17,718 nt of DNA from Oscillospiraceae bacterium (GCA_003516865.1 DPBR01000065.1:1-17718); one strand, 5' to 3'. Positions 6,697 through 13,652 are shown, counted from the stretch's first letter. Numbers and translations: made by a program. The notes: generated by a model not told the origin, from the letters alone.

Positions 6697-9060
6697 ATGA
6701 TGATGTGTTCAAGATGCATGAAGCGTCCGGCGGTTCTGTTCGTTTCGACAATGACCGGTTCGGAGCGCAAGAGCGAGGGGCTTTGCCTTCAGTGTGCAAA
6801 AGAACTAGGGCTTCCGCAGGTAAGCGACTATCTGAAGCAGATAGGGATTTCCGAGGACGAGCTTGAGAATGCCTGCGATTCGATTTTCGGCGAGGACGGA
6901 GCTGTTGACAGCGATTTTCTGAAGCAGCTCGGTCTTGACGGAAAAGACGATGATGATGATGAAACGGACGAGGATTTACCCGACGGCGACGATGTTGACG
7001 CGCCGAAAGAGGAGGATAACCTCTTTGAGCGCGGCGGCGCGGGAACAATGCCAAATTTTCTGAAAAATCTTTTCGGAACTTCCGACAGCAAGTCTGACGG
7101 CGAAACCGAAAAAAAGCTGAAAAAGAAGCAGGAGAAGGTCGATAAAAAGCGCAAGTGTCTTGAAACCTACTGCACGAACCTCACAAGACGCGCAAAAGAA
7201 GGCAAAATCGACAGAATAATCGGGCGCGAAAAGGAAATTTATCGCGTTCTTCAGATACTTTCGAGACGCACGAAGAACAATCCCTGTCTTATAGGCGAGC
7301 CGGGCGTCGGTAAAACCGCAATCGCCGAGGGAATTGCCTTGAAGCTGGCGAGCGGCGACGTTCCGTTCAGGCTTCAGGGAAAGGAGCTGTATCTGCTTGA
7401 TTTGACGGCGCTTGTCGCGGGAACGCAGTTCAGAGGTCAGTTCGAGAGCCGCGTAAAGAGCCTTATCGACGAGGTAAAAAACGCGGGAAATGTAATGCTT
7501 TTCGTTGATGAAATCCACAATCTTGTTGGTACGGGCGGCGATTCCGAGGGTTCAATGAACGCTGCGAATATCTTTAAGCCCGCTCTTTCAAGAGGCGAAC
7601 TTCAGGTTATCGGCGCGACAACTTTCTCCGAATACAGAAAGCATATTGAAAAGGACAGCGCGCTTGAACGCCGCTTCCAGCCCGTTACCGTAAACGAGCC
7701 GACAATTGAGGAAACAATCGAGCTTCTCGGCGGTATAAAGCAGTATTACGAGGAACATCACAAGGTTCACGTTTCTGATGAAATTGCAAAATTGTGCGCG
7801 CTGTTGTCGGAACGTTATATCAACGACAGATTTTTGCCCGATAAGGCGATTGATTTGCTTGACGAGGCTTGCGCGTGCGCTTCGCTCAACAGTACGAGCA
7901 TAACCGAACTTGAAAAGCTGAAAACCGATTTGTCAAAGCAGCGCGTTGAAGAAAGCGAGCTTGCGGGCGATTCAAACATTGATTACGAGAAGCTTGCTGA
8001 AATTAAGACGACAATCGCTCAGACCGAGAAGAAAATCGCTGAAATTCAGCCCGAAGCTGAGAATGTAAACGTTACGATTGACGACCTTTCAAAGGTTATC
8101 GAGCTTTGGACGGGTATTCCCGCAAATAAAATCCGCGAAACCGAGTATAAGAGAATGTCTGTGCTTGAGGATAACCTGAAAGCGAAAATTATCGGTCAGG
8201 ACGAGGCTTGCGAGGTTGTTGCAAAGGCGATAAAGCGTTCGAGAGTTCAGCTTTCCGACCGCCGCAGACCCGCTTCGTTTATATTCGTTGGACCGACGGG
8301 TGTTGGAAAAACCGAGCTTGTCAAGGTTCTCGCAAAGGAAATGTTCGACAGCGTAGACCCGCTGATAAGGCTTGATATGTCGGAATATATGGAAAAGCAC
8401 AGCGTGAGCAAGATTATCGGTTCGCCTCCGGGATACGTCGGGTATGACGAAGCGGGACAGCTCACCGAGCGCGTCCGCAGAAAGCCGTATTCGGTTATTC
8501 TGTTCGATGAAATTGAGAAAGCTCACCCGGACGTTATGAATATTCTTCTGCAAATCCTCGACGAGGGCAAGATAACCGACTCGCAGGGCAGAAACGTAAG
8601 CTTTGAGAACACGATTATCGCAATGACGTCAAACGCAGGCTCATCAAGCGGAATGAACGGCGTCGGTTTTGCGAAAACGCAGAGCGACGTGACAAAAGAA
8701 CGCGCAATGAAGGGACTTCGGGATTTTCTCAGACCGGAATTTCTGGCGAGAGTTGACGAAGTTGTCGTGTTCAAGCCGCTTTCCGAGGACTCTTACGCGA
8801 AAATCGCAAAGCTTAATCTTGAAGAGCTTCGCGGACCGCTTGAGGAGAAGAAGCTGTCGCTTTCAATTTCGGACGATGTTTACGCGGCTGTCGCGAAAAA
8901 GGCGTTCGGCGGGAAATTCGGCGGTCGTGATATAAGGCGCGTTATCAGAACCGAAATTGAGGATAAGATTGCAGAACTGCTGATTGAAAACAGCGAAAAG
9001 CAGTTCAGCGCGGTTGAAATCGCGGTTTCGGGCGATGAAATCACGGTAAATCTGAAATGA
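6697..9060 (+). CDS. clpE: ClpE-like AAA+ unfoldase with N-terminal zinc finger
   Basis: This is probably an ATP-dependent unfoldase that feeds proteins to ClpP in the cytoplasm. Of 787 residues, 1-40 form a zinc finger (C4, C7, C30, C33), as in ClpE and McsA, instead of the double-repeat N domain of ClpC. Residues 81-107 are an acidic linker with five Asp in a row, followed by a Lys-rich stretch (139-153). AAA domain 1: Walker A GEPGVGKT (200-207), Walker B LFVDEIHN, sensor IGATT, arginine finger ERRF (324-327). A short middle coiled coil spans about 402-452. AAA domain 2: Walker A GPTGVGKT (532-539), Walker B ILFDEIEKAH, and a VGF tripeptide (656-658) at the ClpP-docking loop position. AAGGTG is 8 bases before the first of three consecutive ATGs. 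The stop overlaps the next start by ATGA. The class is firm; the exact ortholog name is less so. Confidence 0.87.
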   Translation: MMMCSRCMKRPAVLFVSTMTGSERKSEGLCLQCAKELGLPQVSDYLKQIGISEDELENACDSIFGEDGAVDSDFLKQLGLDGKDDDDDETDEDLPDGDDVDAPKEEDNLFERGGAGTMPNFLKNLFGTSDSKSDGETEKKLKKKQEKVDKKRKCLETYCTNLTRRAKEGKIDRIIGREKEIYRVLQILSRRTKNNPCLIGEPGVGKTAIAEGIALKLASGDVPFRLQGKELYLLDLTALVAGTQFRGQFESRVKSLIDEVKNAGNVMLFVDEIHNLVGTGGDSEGSMNAANIFKPALSRGELQVIGATTFSEYRKHIEKDSALERRFQPVTVNEPTIEETIELLGGIKQYYEEHHKVHVSDEIAKLCALLSERYINDRFLPDKAIDLLDEACACASLNSTSITELEKLKTDLSKQRVEESELAGDSNIDYEKLAEIKTTIAQTEKKIAEIQPEAENVNVTIDDLSKVIELWTGIPANKIRETEYKRMSVLEDNLKAKIIGQDEACEVVAKAIKRSRVQLSDRRRPASFIFVGPTGVGKTELVKVLAKEMFDSVDPLIRLDMSEYMEKHSVSKIIGSPPGYVGYDEAGQLTERVRRKPYSVILFDEIEKAHPDVMNILLQILDEGKITDSQGRNVSFENTIIAMTSNAGSSSGMNGVGFAKTQSDVTKERAMKGLRDFLRPEFLARVDEVVVFKPLSEDSYAKIAKLNLEELRGPLEEKKLSLSISDDVYAAVAKKAFGGKFGGRDIRRVIRTEIEDKIAELLIENSEKQFSAVEIAVSGDEITVNLK

Positions 9061-9764
9061 GCGTTGTGTTGATAACGGGCGGAACGGGCGCAATCGGAAC
9101 GGCTCTTGTCGAGGAGTTTTCACGGACGGAGGACGTTGCGTTCACTTTCTGCTCAAACGAGAGGGAAGCCGCGGCGATTTGCGAAAAATATCGCGCTTTT
9201 TCCGTTAAAATGGACGTTTCTGACGAAAAATCCGTGAAAGAGGCGACAGAGCGCGTTCTGAAAGAATTCGGGAGAATAGACGTTCTTGTGAATAACGCGG
9301 GAATTTCGCTTATAAAGCCGTTTTGCGACACAACCGAGGACGACTGGGAGAAGCAAATTTCGGTAAATCTCACGGGCTGCTTCAGGACGTCAAAGGCGGT
9401 TGTTCCGCAGATGATAAGTCGAAAAAGCGGCGCAATTGTGAATATAACCTCTGTCTGGGGCGTTCACGGGGCGTCCTGCGAAGTTGCGTATTCAGCGGCA
9501 AAAGCTGGTGTAATCGGCTTTACAAAGGCGCTTGCAAAGGAACTTGGACTTTCGGGAATAACGGTTAACGCAATAGCTCCCGGCGTTATCGACAGCCCGA
9601 TGAACAGCTCGCATCTCACTTCGGACGAGCTTTCGGAGCTTTGCTATGAAACCCCGCTTGGGCGGCTGGGAAAACCGAGCGAGGTTGCCGCAGCCGTAAG
9701 GGCGATTGCCGAAAATCACTTTATCACGGGACAAATTCTTGGCGTTGACGGCGGATTTTACTGA
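9057..9764 (+). CDS. SDR family oxidoreductase, FabG/YmfI-like
   Basis: This NAD(P)-dependent short-chain dehydrogenase has 235 residues, typical for the classical SDR fold. The cofactor motif is TGGTGAIG (7-14), with NNAG at 79-82, N104 in VNLTG, and the catalytic set S132, Y145 and K149 in the spacing YSAAK. The PG motif (APGVIDSPM) and C-terminal DGGFY are also present. The wording SVWGVHGASCEVAYSAAKAG resembles Firmicute relatives annotated as EF-P 5-aminopentanone reductase (YmfI type), so tRNA/EF-P modification is one candidate role; FabG-type 3-ketoacyl-ACP reduction is the alternative. No efp or fab gene lies nearby to decide it. Its ATG overlaps the clpE stop (ATGA), which implies translational coupling to clpE. 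No strong terminator was seen after it. Confidence 0.85.
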   Translation: MSVVLITGGTGAIGTALVEEFSRTEDVAFTFCSNEREAAAICEKYRAFSVKMDVSDEKSVKEATERVLKEFGRIDVLVNNAGISLIKPFCDTTEDDWEKQISVNLTGCFRTSKAVVPQMISRKSGAIVNITSVWGVHGASCEVAYSAAKAGVIGFTKALAKELGLSGITVNAIAPGVIDSPMNSSHLTSDELSELCYETPLGRLGKPSEVAAAVRAIAENHFITGQILGVDGGFY

Positions 9765-9836
9765 TGTTTGGCAAAACTGCATAAAAAGTTGAGAAAAATG
9801 TTAAAAAATCTTGTTATCATTATTTTTGGGAATTTG

Positions 9837-9865
9837 TTGAATTGTTCTGTAAAATATTGTATAAT
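9837..9865 (+). promoter_or_regulatory. Sigma-A promoter of the decarboxylase subunit pair
   Basis: -35 TTGAAT (9837-9842), a 17-base spacer and TATAAT (9860-9865). The predicted transcript starts near 9872 with a leader of about 50 bases. The rest of 9765-9836 is AT-rich and shows no strong terminator or other element. Confidence 0.72.
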
Positions 9866-9888
9866 AAAAGTGTTTGTTAAATAAATTT

Positions 9889-9903
9889 ACTCGTTTTACG
9901 AGT
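9889..9903 (+). other. Short leader hairpin before the Shine-Dalgarno of oadG
   Basis: ACTCG and CGAGT form a 5-bp stem around TTTTA. It ends 4 bases before the AAGGAGA ribosome binding site of the gene at 9922. It is too weak to be a terminator; a role in mRNA stability or ribosome access is only a possibility. Confidence 0.25.
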
Positions 9904-9921
9904 TTAAAAAGGAGATAGTAT

Positions 9922-10407
9922 ATGAGCTTGTTTCTGAATTTGGTGTCCGAAAGCGCCGAGGTCGGCGTTATCGACAGGCTTCAGGGGTATGCCGAAACCG
10001 CTGAGAAAACCATTGCTCAGCAGCAGATTGCCGACCCCGATTACTGGAGCAGCGTTGGAATTATCACGCTTACCGGTTTGCTTGTTGTATTCGTAATTCT
10101 CGCATTGCTGATATTTTTCTTTATATTGCTCGGCGCGATATTCAAATCCATCGACAATTCCAAAAAGAAAAAGGCTGAGGCTTCCAAGGAGGCGAAAGCG
10201 GCTGAACCCGTACAGGCGGCAGCCGAAGATGTTTCCGCTGAAGCTGTTAACAGTGACGACGAGCTTATTGCCGTGATAAGCGCTGCTGTTGCGGCTTACA
10301 CGGACGGCGAGGGCTTCACGATAAAGAGCGTCAGAAAGCACGAAGGAAAGCGTGTGCGTTCTGCGTGGAGCGCGGCAGGAATAACCGAAAATACTCGTCC
10401 GTTCTGA
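9922..10407 (+). CDS. OadG-family gamma/delta subunit of a Na+-translocating decarboxylase
   Basis: This is a small membrane subunit that assembles the sodium-pumping decarboxylase complex (oxaloacetate decarboxylase gamma or methylmalonyl-CoA decarboxylase delta). The 161-residue protein has a short polar N-terminus, one strong membrane helix (about 47-75), a Lys/Ala/Glu-rich flexible linker (79-108) and a conserved C-terminal region. The C-terminus reads DDELIAVISAAVAAY, then GFTIKSVR and RSAWSAAG..ENTRPF; these phrases are characteristic of anaerobe OadG/MmdD proteins. The start at 9922 follows AAAAAGGAGA by 7 bases. It is cotranscribed with the beta subunit 22 bases downstream. No biotin carrier or carboxyltransferase gene is adjacent, so the acid decarboxylated cannot be named from this window. 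Confidence 0.85.
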   Translation: MSLFLNLVSESAEVGVIDRLQGYAETAEKTIAQQQIADPDYWSSVGIITLTGLLVVFVILALLIFFFILLGAIFKSIDNSKKKKAEASKEAKAAEPVQAAAEDVSAEAVNSDDELIAVISAAVAAYTDGEGFTIKSVRKHEGKRVRSAWSAAGITENTRPF

Positions 10408-10429
10408 AACGGCTGAAAGGAATCAATGT

Positions 10430-11689
10430 ATGGAAATATTTGTTAGTACGATACAGGGTCTGATTGCGGACTCCGGTTTTCTTAGAATGACATGGCAAAA
10501 CGGTCTGATGATTCTCCTGTCGTTCGTTCTGTTTTATCTTGCGATTGTTAAGCAGTATGAACCGCTGCTTATGCTTCCGATTGCGTTTGGTATGCTCCTA
10601 ACGAACCTGCCGAACGCGGGTCTTTACCACGCGGAATTGTGGGACCCTTCAAAAAATCCGTATTTTGCGCCCGAATATATTGAGCAAGGCGCGAATGTCC
10701 TCGTTCAGTTCACGAAAGAAACTTCGCTTGACTACGGCAGAGTTCTTCACGACGGCGGACTTCTCGATATGCTTTATCTCGGCGTAAAGCTTGGAATTTA
10801 CCCGCCGATTATCTTCCTCGGAATCGGCGCTATGACAGACTTTGGTCCGCTGATTGCAAACCCGAAGAGCTTCCTGCTTGGCGCTGCTGCACAGGGCGGT
10901 ATTTTCTTCACATTCCTCGGCGCGTGCCTGCTCAACCTCACGGGAGTTGCGGACTTCACGCTTAAGGAAGCCGCTTCGATTGCGATTATAGGCGGCGCGG
11001 ACGGTCCTACGGCGATTTACCTCACCTCAAAGCTTGCTCCTCAGCTTCTCGGTCCGATTGCGGTTGCGGCATACTCGTACATGGCGCTCGTTCCCGTTAT
11101 TCAGCCCCCGATTATGAAGGCGCTCACCACGAAAAAAGAGCGCGAGGTCAAGATGGGTCAGCTCCGCGAGGTTTCAAAGCTCGAAAAGGTCGTTTTCCCG
11201 ATTGCGGTTACGGTTATCGTATCGCTGATTGTTCCTTCTGCGGCGCCGCTTGTCGGTATTCTGATGTTCGGTAACCTGATGAAGGAATCGGGCGTTTGCG
11301 GACGACTTGTTAATACCGCTCAGAACGAGCTGATGAATATAATTACGATTTTCCTCGGCGTTACGGTTGGCGCTACGGCTGTTGCGGATAACTTCCTCAG
11401 CCCCAAAACGCTGTTTATTATCGCGCTCGGTCTGATTGCATTCTGCCTCGGTACTGCCTGCGGCGTTCTTCTCGGAAAGCTTATGTACCTTCTTTCCGGC
11501 GGAAAAATCAACCCGCTTATCGGCTCGGCAGGCGTTTCCGCTGTTCCTATGGCGGCGCGCGTTTCGCAGAAGGTTGGCGCTCAGACCAACCCCTCGAACT
11601 TCCTGCTTATGCACGCTATGGGTCCGAACGTTGCCGGCGTTATCGGTACAGCGGTTGCGGCGGGCGTTCTCCTCAGCGTTCTCGGTTAA
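10430..11689 (+). CDS. Sodium ion-translocating decarboxylase subunit beta (OadB/MmdB)
   Basis: This integral-membrane subunit decarboxylates carboxybiotin and couples this to Na+ export. The 419-residue product is strongly hydrophobic, with GIGAMTDFGPLIANP (131-145), AIIGGADGPTAIYLTSK (185-201) and NPLIGSAGVSAVPMAAR (361-377). D191, N361 and S370 keep the exact mutual spacing of the Asp203, Asn373 and Ser382 described as important in Klebsiella OadB (recalled, offset 12), so the pump looks functional. Residues about 62-108 form a soluble insertion between early helices that shorter family members lack. Start 10430 has AAAGGA 8 bases upstream; a nearer ATG at 10426 is out of frame and stops quickly. 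A terminator follows, and no alpha or biotin subunit is encoded beside it. Confidence 0.92.
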   Translation: MEIFVSTIQGLIADSGFLRMTWQNGLMILLSFVLFYLAIVKQYEPLLMLPIAFGMLLTNLPNAGLYHAELWDPSKNPYFAPEYIEQGANVLVQFTKETSLDYGRVLHDGGLLDMLYLGVKLGIYPPIIFLGIGAMTDFGPLIANPKSFLLGAAAQGGIFFTFLGACLLNLTGVADFTLKEAASIAIIGGADGPTAIYLTSKLAPQLLGPIAVAAYSYMALVPVIQPPIMKALTTKKEREVKMGQLREVSKLEKVVFPIAVTVIVSLIVPSAAPLVGILMFGNLMKESGVCGRLVNTAQNELMNIITIFLGVTVGATAVADNFLSPKTLFIIALGLIAFCLGTACGVLLGKLMYLLSGGKINPLIGSAGVSAVPMAARVSQKVGAQTNPSNFLLMHAMGPNVAGVIGTAVAAGVLLSVLG

Positions 11690-11701
11690 TTGAAAAAAGA
11701 A

Positions 11702-11735
11702 AAAGGCAAGAGGGCGACTTCTTGCCTTTGTTTTT
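11702..11735 (+). terminator. Rho-independent terminator after the decarboxylase genes
   Basis: AAAGGCAAGA pairs with TCTTGCCTTT (10 bp) around the 8-base loop GGGCGACT, followed by G and five Ts. It ends one base before the GAAAGGAGA ribosome binding site of the next gene, so any read-through transcript would carry this hairpin next to that site. Confidence 0.85.
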
Positions 11736-11744
11736 GAAAGGAGA
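11736..11744 (+). promoter_or_regulatory. Ribosome binding site deciding the SIMPL gene start
   Basis: GAAAGGAGA precedes ATG 11751 by 6 bases. An in-frame TTG at 11745 directly abuts the site and is too close to be used, so ATG 11751 is chosen. Confidence 0.75.
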
Positions 11745-11750
11745 TTGTTT

Positions 11751-12401
11751 ATGGAAAAAATTACCGTAAAAGGCGTCGGAGCAGTCAAAACAAAGCCCGA
11801 TTACGTTGAAATTTTGCTTTCGCTGAATGTTGTTGATAAAGATTACACCGCCGCTGTAAACAAAGCTAACGAAAAGATTGAAAAGCTGCAAAGCGCGCTC
11901 TCGGCAGTCGGTTATGCAAAGGACGACCTCAAAACGCTGAATTTCAACGTTTCGACCGAATATGATTACGTTCAGAAGAACGACAGAAGCGAACGAGTTT
12001 TCAGAGGGTACAACTGCTCGTACAGCTTGAAGCTTGGCTTTGATTTTACGGCAAAAGCGCTTGCGAACACGCTCACTGCGATTGCAAACAGCGGGGCTGA
12101 CGCGGAATTTTCAATAAGATTTACTGTGAAAGAGCCGGAAAAGGTTTCGGAAGCGCTTCTTGCTTCGGCAACCGAAAACGCTCGCAAAAAGGCTGAAATT
12201 CTCTGCAAGGCTTCGGGAAAAACGCTCGGCGAGCTTGTTTCGATTGATTACAATTGGAGCGAGATTTCGGTGTACTCAGACAGCAATTATGCGCTTGCGG
12301 CAGCGCCGAAAATGATGTTGGCGGACGCTTGCGTTCCCGAATTTACGCCGGACGATATTGATTCAAGCGACAGCGTAGCTTTTGTCTGGGAAATCAACTA
12401 A
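11751..12401 (+). CDS. SIMPL domain (DUF541) protein
   Basis: SIMPL proteins are widespread in bacteria and are related to the oxidative-stress defence protein family, but no enzymatic activity is established. The 216-residue protein opens with ITVKGVGAVKTKPDYVEILLSL, the typical N-terminus of the domain (VxGxGxVxxxPD). It continues with YTAAVNKANEKIEKLQSAL and the GYxKDDLKT(L)xFxVSTEYDY region. The C-terminal half has ENARKKAEILCKASGKTLGELVSI, also typical of the family. Many family members are exported, but here no signal peptide or membrane helix is visible, so the protein is likely cytoplasmic. No promoter was recognised between the upstream terminator and its ribosome binding site. It converges with pyrB across a shared terminator. 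Confidence 0.85.
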   Translation: MEKITVKGVGAVKTKPDYVEILLSLNVVDKDYTAAVNKANEKIEKLQSALSAVGYAKDDLKTLNFNVSTEYDYVQKNDRSERVFRGYNCSYSLKLGFDFTAKALANTLTAIANSGADAEFSIRFTVKEPEKVSEALLASATENARKKAEILCKASGKTLGELVSIDYNWSEISVYSDSNYALAAAPKMMLADACVPEFTPDDIDSSDSVAFVWEIN

Positions 12402-12418
12402 TTCTCATTTATGAAGAA

Positions 12419-12450
12419 AAAGTCCCGTGATTTCTCACGGGATTTTGTTT
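12419..12450. terminator. Bidirectional terminator between the SIMPL gene and pyrB
   Basis: TCCCGTGA (12423-12430) and TCACGGGA (12435-12442) form a perfect 8-bp stem with a TTTC loop, extended by flanking A/T pairs. TTTTGTTTT follows on the plus strand and a run of As precedes it, so it can end transcription from both convergent genes. Confidence 0.87.
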
Positions 12451-13526
12451 TAATGAAGAAGCATTCTCTCGTCGCAGTATTCGCAAATCAGAATATCTCC
12501 GTATCTTAAAAAGCTGTGCGGGAGATATTTTTCGGTCTGCGTAACGCATTTCGGGTTTGTGCAGCAAATTTCATTGTGAATTTCGCCGAGGAGAAGCGGT
12601 TTGACTTTCGGAGTGAGGTTCATCGTGGTGAGGATAAGCGCCATTCTGACGTACATTCCGTTGTTTGCCTGACGGAAATAAGCCGCGCGTGGGTCGTCGT
12701 CAACGGCAACCTCAATTTCGTTAACCCTCGGAAGCGGGTGCATAACAATCATATCTTTCTTCGCGTAGGACATTTTCGCTTTCGTGAGGCAATAAACGTT
12801 CTTCTGGCGCTCGTATTCCTCGTCGCTGTCGAAGCGCTCGCGCTGTATTCTCGTCATATAGAGCATATCCAGCTTTCCTATGCACTCGTCAATTGTCTTT
12901 ACCTCGATAAAGCTGCTGTTGTGCGACTTGATAAACTCCTTGACATAAGAGGGCAGCGCGAGAGCCGGCGTTGAAATCAGCACGAACTTGTTGTTCGGAT
13001 AGCAGGAAAGCGCCTTTACAAGCGAATGAACGGTTCTTCCGTACTTCAAGTCGCCGCAAAGCCCCACGGTGAGGTTGTCCAGACGTCCAAGCTCGGATTT
13101 GAGCGTAAGCAGGTCCGTGAGCGTCTGAGTGGGGTGAAGATGACCTCCATCGCCCGCGTTTATAACGTGACAGTCCGCGCAAAGCGCCGCCGCTTTCGCC
13201 GAACCCTCCTGATTGTGGCGCATAACGAGAATATCCGAGTATGTACTTACGATTTTGATAGTATCCTTGAGGTTTTCGCCTTTTGCAACAGAGGAATTTC
13301 CGGGATTATCAAAGCCGATTATGCTTCCGCCAAGTCTTATCATAGCCGCCTGAAAGCTCATTTGAGTGCGGGTTGAAGGCTCGTAAAAGAGCGTCGCCAT
13401 AATCTTTCCTCTGCACATTTCAGAGTATTCTTCCGGATTTGTCTTGATTCGTTCCGCGAGAGAAACAATTTCGTTCCATTGTGAAACCGTATAATCGTCC
13501 ATATCTATAAGATGATTGTACCGCAA
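12450..13526 (-). CDS. pyrB: Aspartate carbamoyltransferase with fused PyrI-like zinc domain
   Basis: This enzyme makes N-carbamoyl-L-aspartate from carbamoyl phosphate and aspartate, the committed step of pyrimidine synthesis. Numbered from the preferred start, it has the carbamoyl-phosphate motif YEPSTRTQMSF (48-58, STRT at 51-54), the SSVAKGENLKDT loop (about 78-89), HPTQTLTDLLTL and HPLPR (263-267). After the normal catalytic length (about 305) comes a tail of about 50 residues with CTNPKC (C322, C327) and CEYC (C348, C351). This matches the Cys4 zinc site of regulatory chain PyrI, without its nucleotide-binding domain. Start: ATG 13550 lies where the promoter places the transcript 5' end. 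TTG 13526 follows AAAGGCAGG by 8 bases and puts HLIDMDDYT near the N-terminus, so it is preferred; with ATG 13550 the protein would be 366 residues. Confidence 0.92.
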   Translation of the reverse strand: MRYNHLIDMDDYTVSQWNEIVSLAERIKTNPEEYSEMCRGKIMATLFYEPSTRTQMSFQAAMIRLGGSIIGFDNPGNSSVAKGENLKDTIKIVSTYSDILVMRHNQEGSAKAAALCADCHVINAGDGGHLHPTQTLTDLLTLKSELGRLDNLTVGLCGDLKYGRTVHSLVKALSCYPNNKFVLISTPALALPSYVKEFIKSHNSSFIEVKTIDECIGKLDMLYMTRIQRERFDSDEEYERQKNVYCLTKAKMSYAKKDMIVMHPLPRVNEIEVAVDDDPRAAYFRQANNGMYVRMALILTTMNLTPKVKPLLLGEIHNEICCTNPKCVTQTEKYLPHSFLRYGDILICEYCDERMLLH

Positions 13527-13534
13527 AAAAATCG

Positions 13535-13543
13535 CCTGCCTTT
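13535..13543 (-). promoter_or_regulatory. Ribosome binding site supporting the TTG start of pyrB
   Basis: Reading on the minus strand, AAAGGCAGG precedes the TTG codon at 13526-13524 by 8 bases. No such site precedes ATG 13550, where the upstream bases are the -10 element instead. Confidence 0.55.
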
Positions 13544-13553
13544 CTTTCATTTC

Positions 13554-13582
13554 ATTATAACAAAAAATAACCCTTTTTTCAA
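13554..13582 (-). promoter_or_regulatory. Sigma-A promoter of pyrB
   Basis: On the minus strand, TTGAAA (13582-13577), a 17-base spacer and TATAAT (13559-13554). Transcription would begin about 7 bases on, at 13546-13548, within the first in-frame ATG. The leader before the TTG start would be only about 20 bases, too short for a PyrR-type attenuator. Confidence 0.75.
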
Positions 13583-13597
13583 GATATTTTGAAAAAA
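13574..13597. repeat. 24-bp perfect palindrome between divergent promoters, candidate operator
   Basis: TTTTTTCAA and TTGAAAAAA are exact reverse complements separated by GATATT. The left arm contains the pyrB -35 element, and the right arm ends 2 bases before the -35 of the permease promoter. A dimeric regulator bound here could block both promoters. It is AT-rich, so chance cannot be excluded. Confidence 0.45.
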
Positions 13598-13599
13598 TA

Positions 13600-13628
13600 T
13601 TGCAAAAAAACCGAAAAAGTGATATAAT
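13600..13628 (+). promoter_or_regulatory. Promoter of the SLC13-like permease gene
   Basis: TTGCAA (13600-13605), a 17-base spacer and TATAAT (13623-13628) with TGA directly before it, forming an extended -10. It is arranged back to back with the pyrB promoter. Confidence 0.72.
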
Positions 13629-13652
13629 GATAAAGTTTGAGAGGGTGAAAAA

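Noticed and set aside
6946..6960. GAC(GAT)4 run as a microsatellite or phase-variable element
   Set aside because: It is a short in-frame run encoding five Asp in an acidic linker; a change in copy number would not shift the frame, so it is treated as coding sequence.
9765..9836. Terminator after the SDR gene
   Set aside because: Only a 4-bp AACT/AGTT pairing is visible and there is no GC-rich stem with a T-run, so no terminator is annotated.
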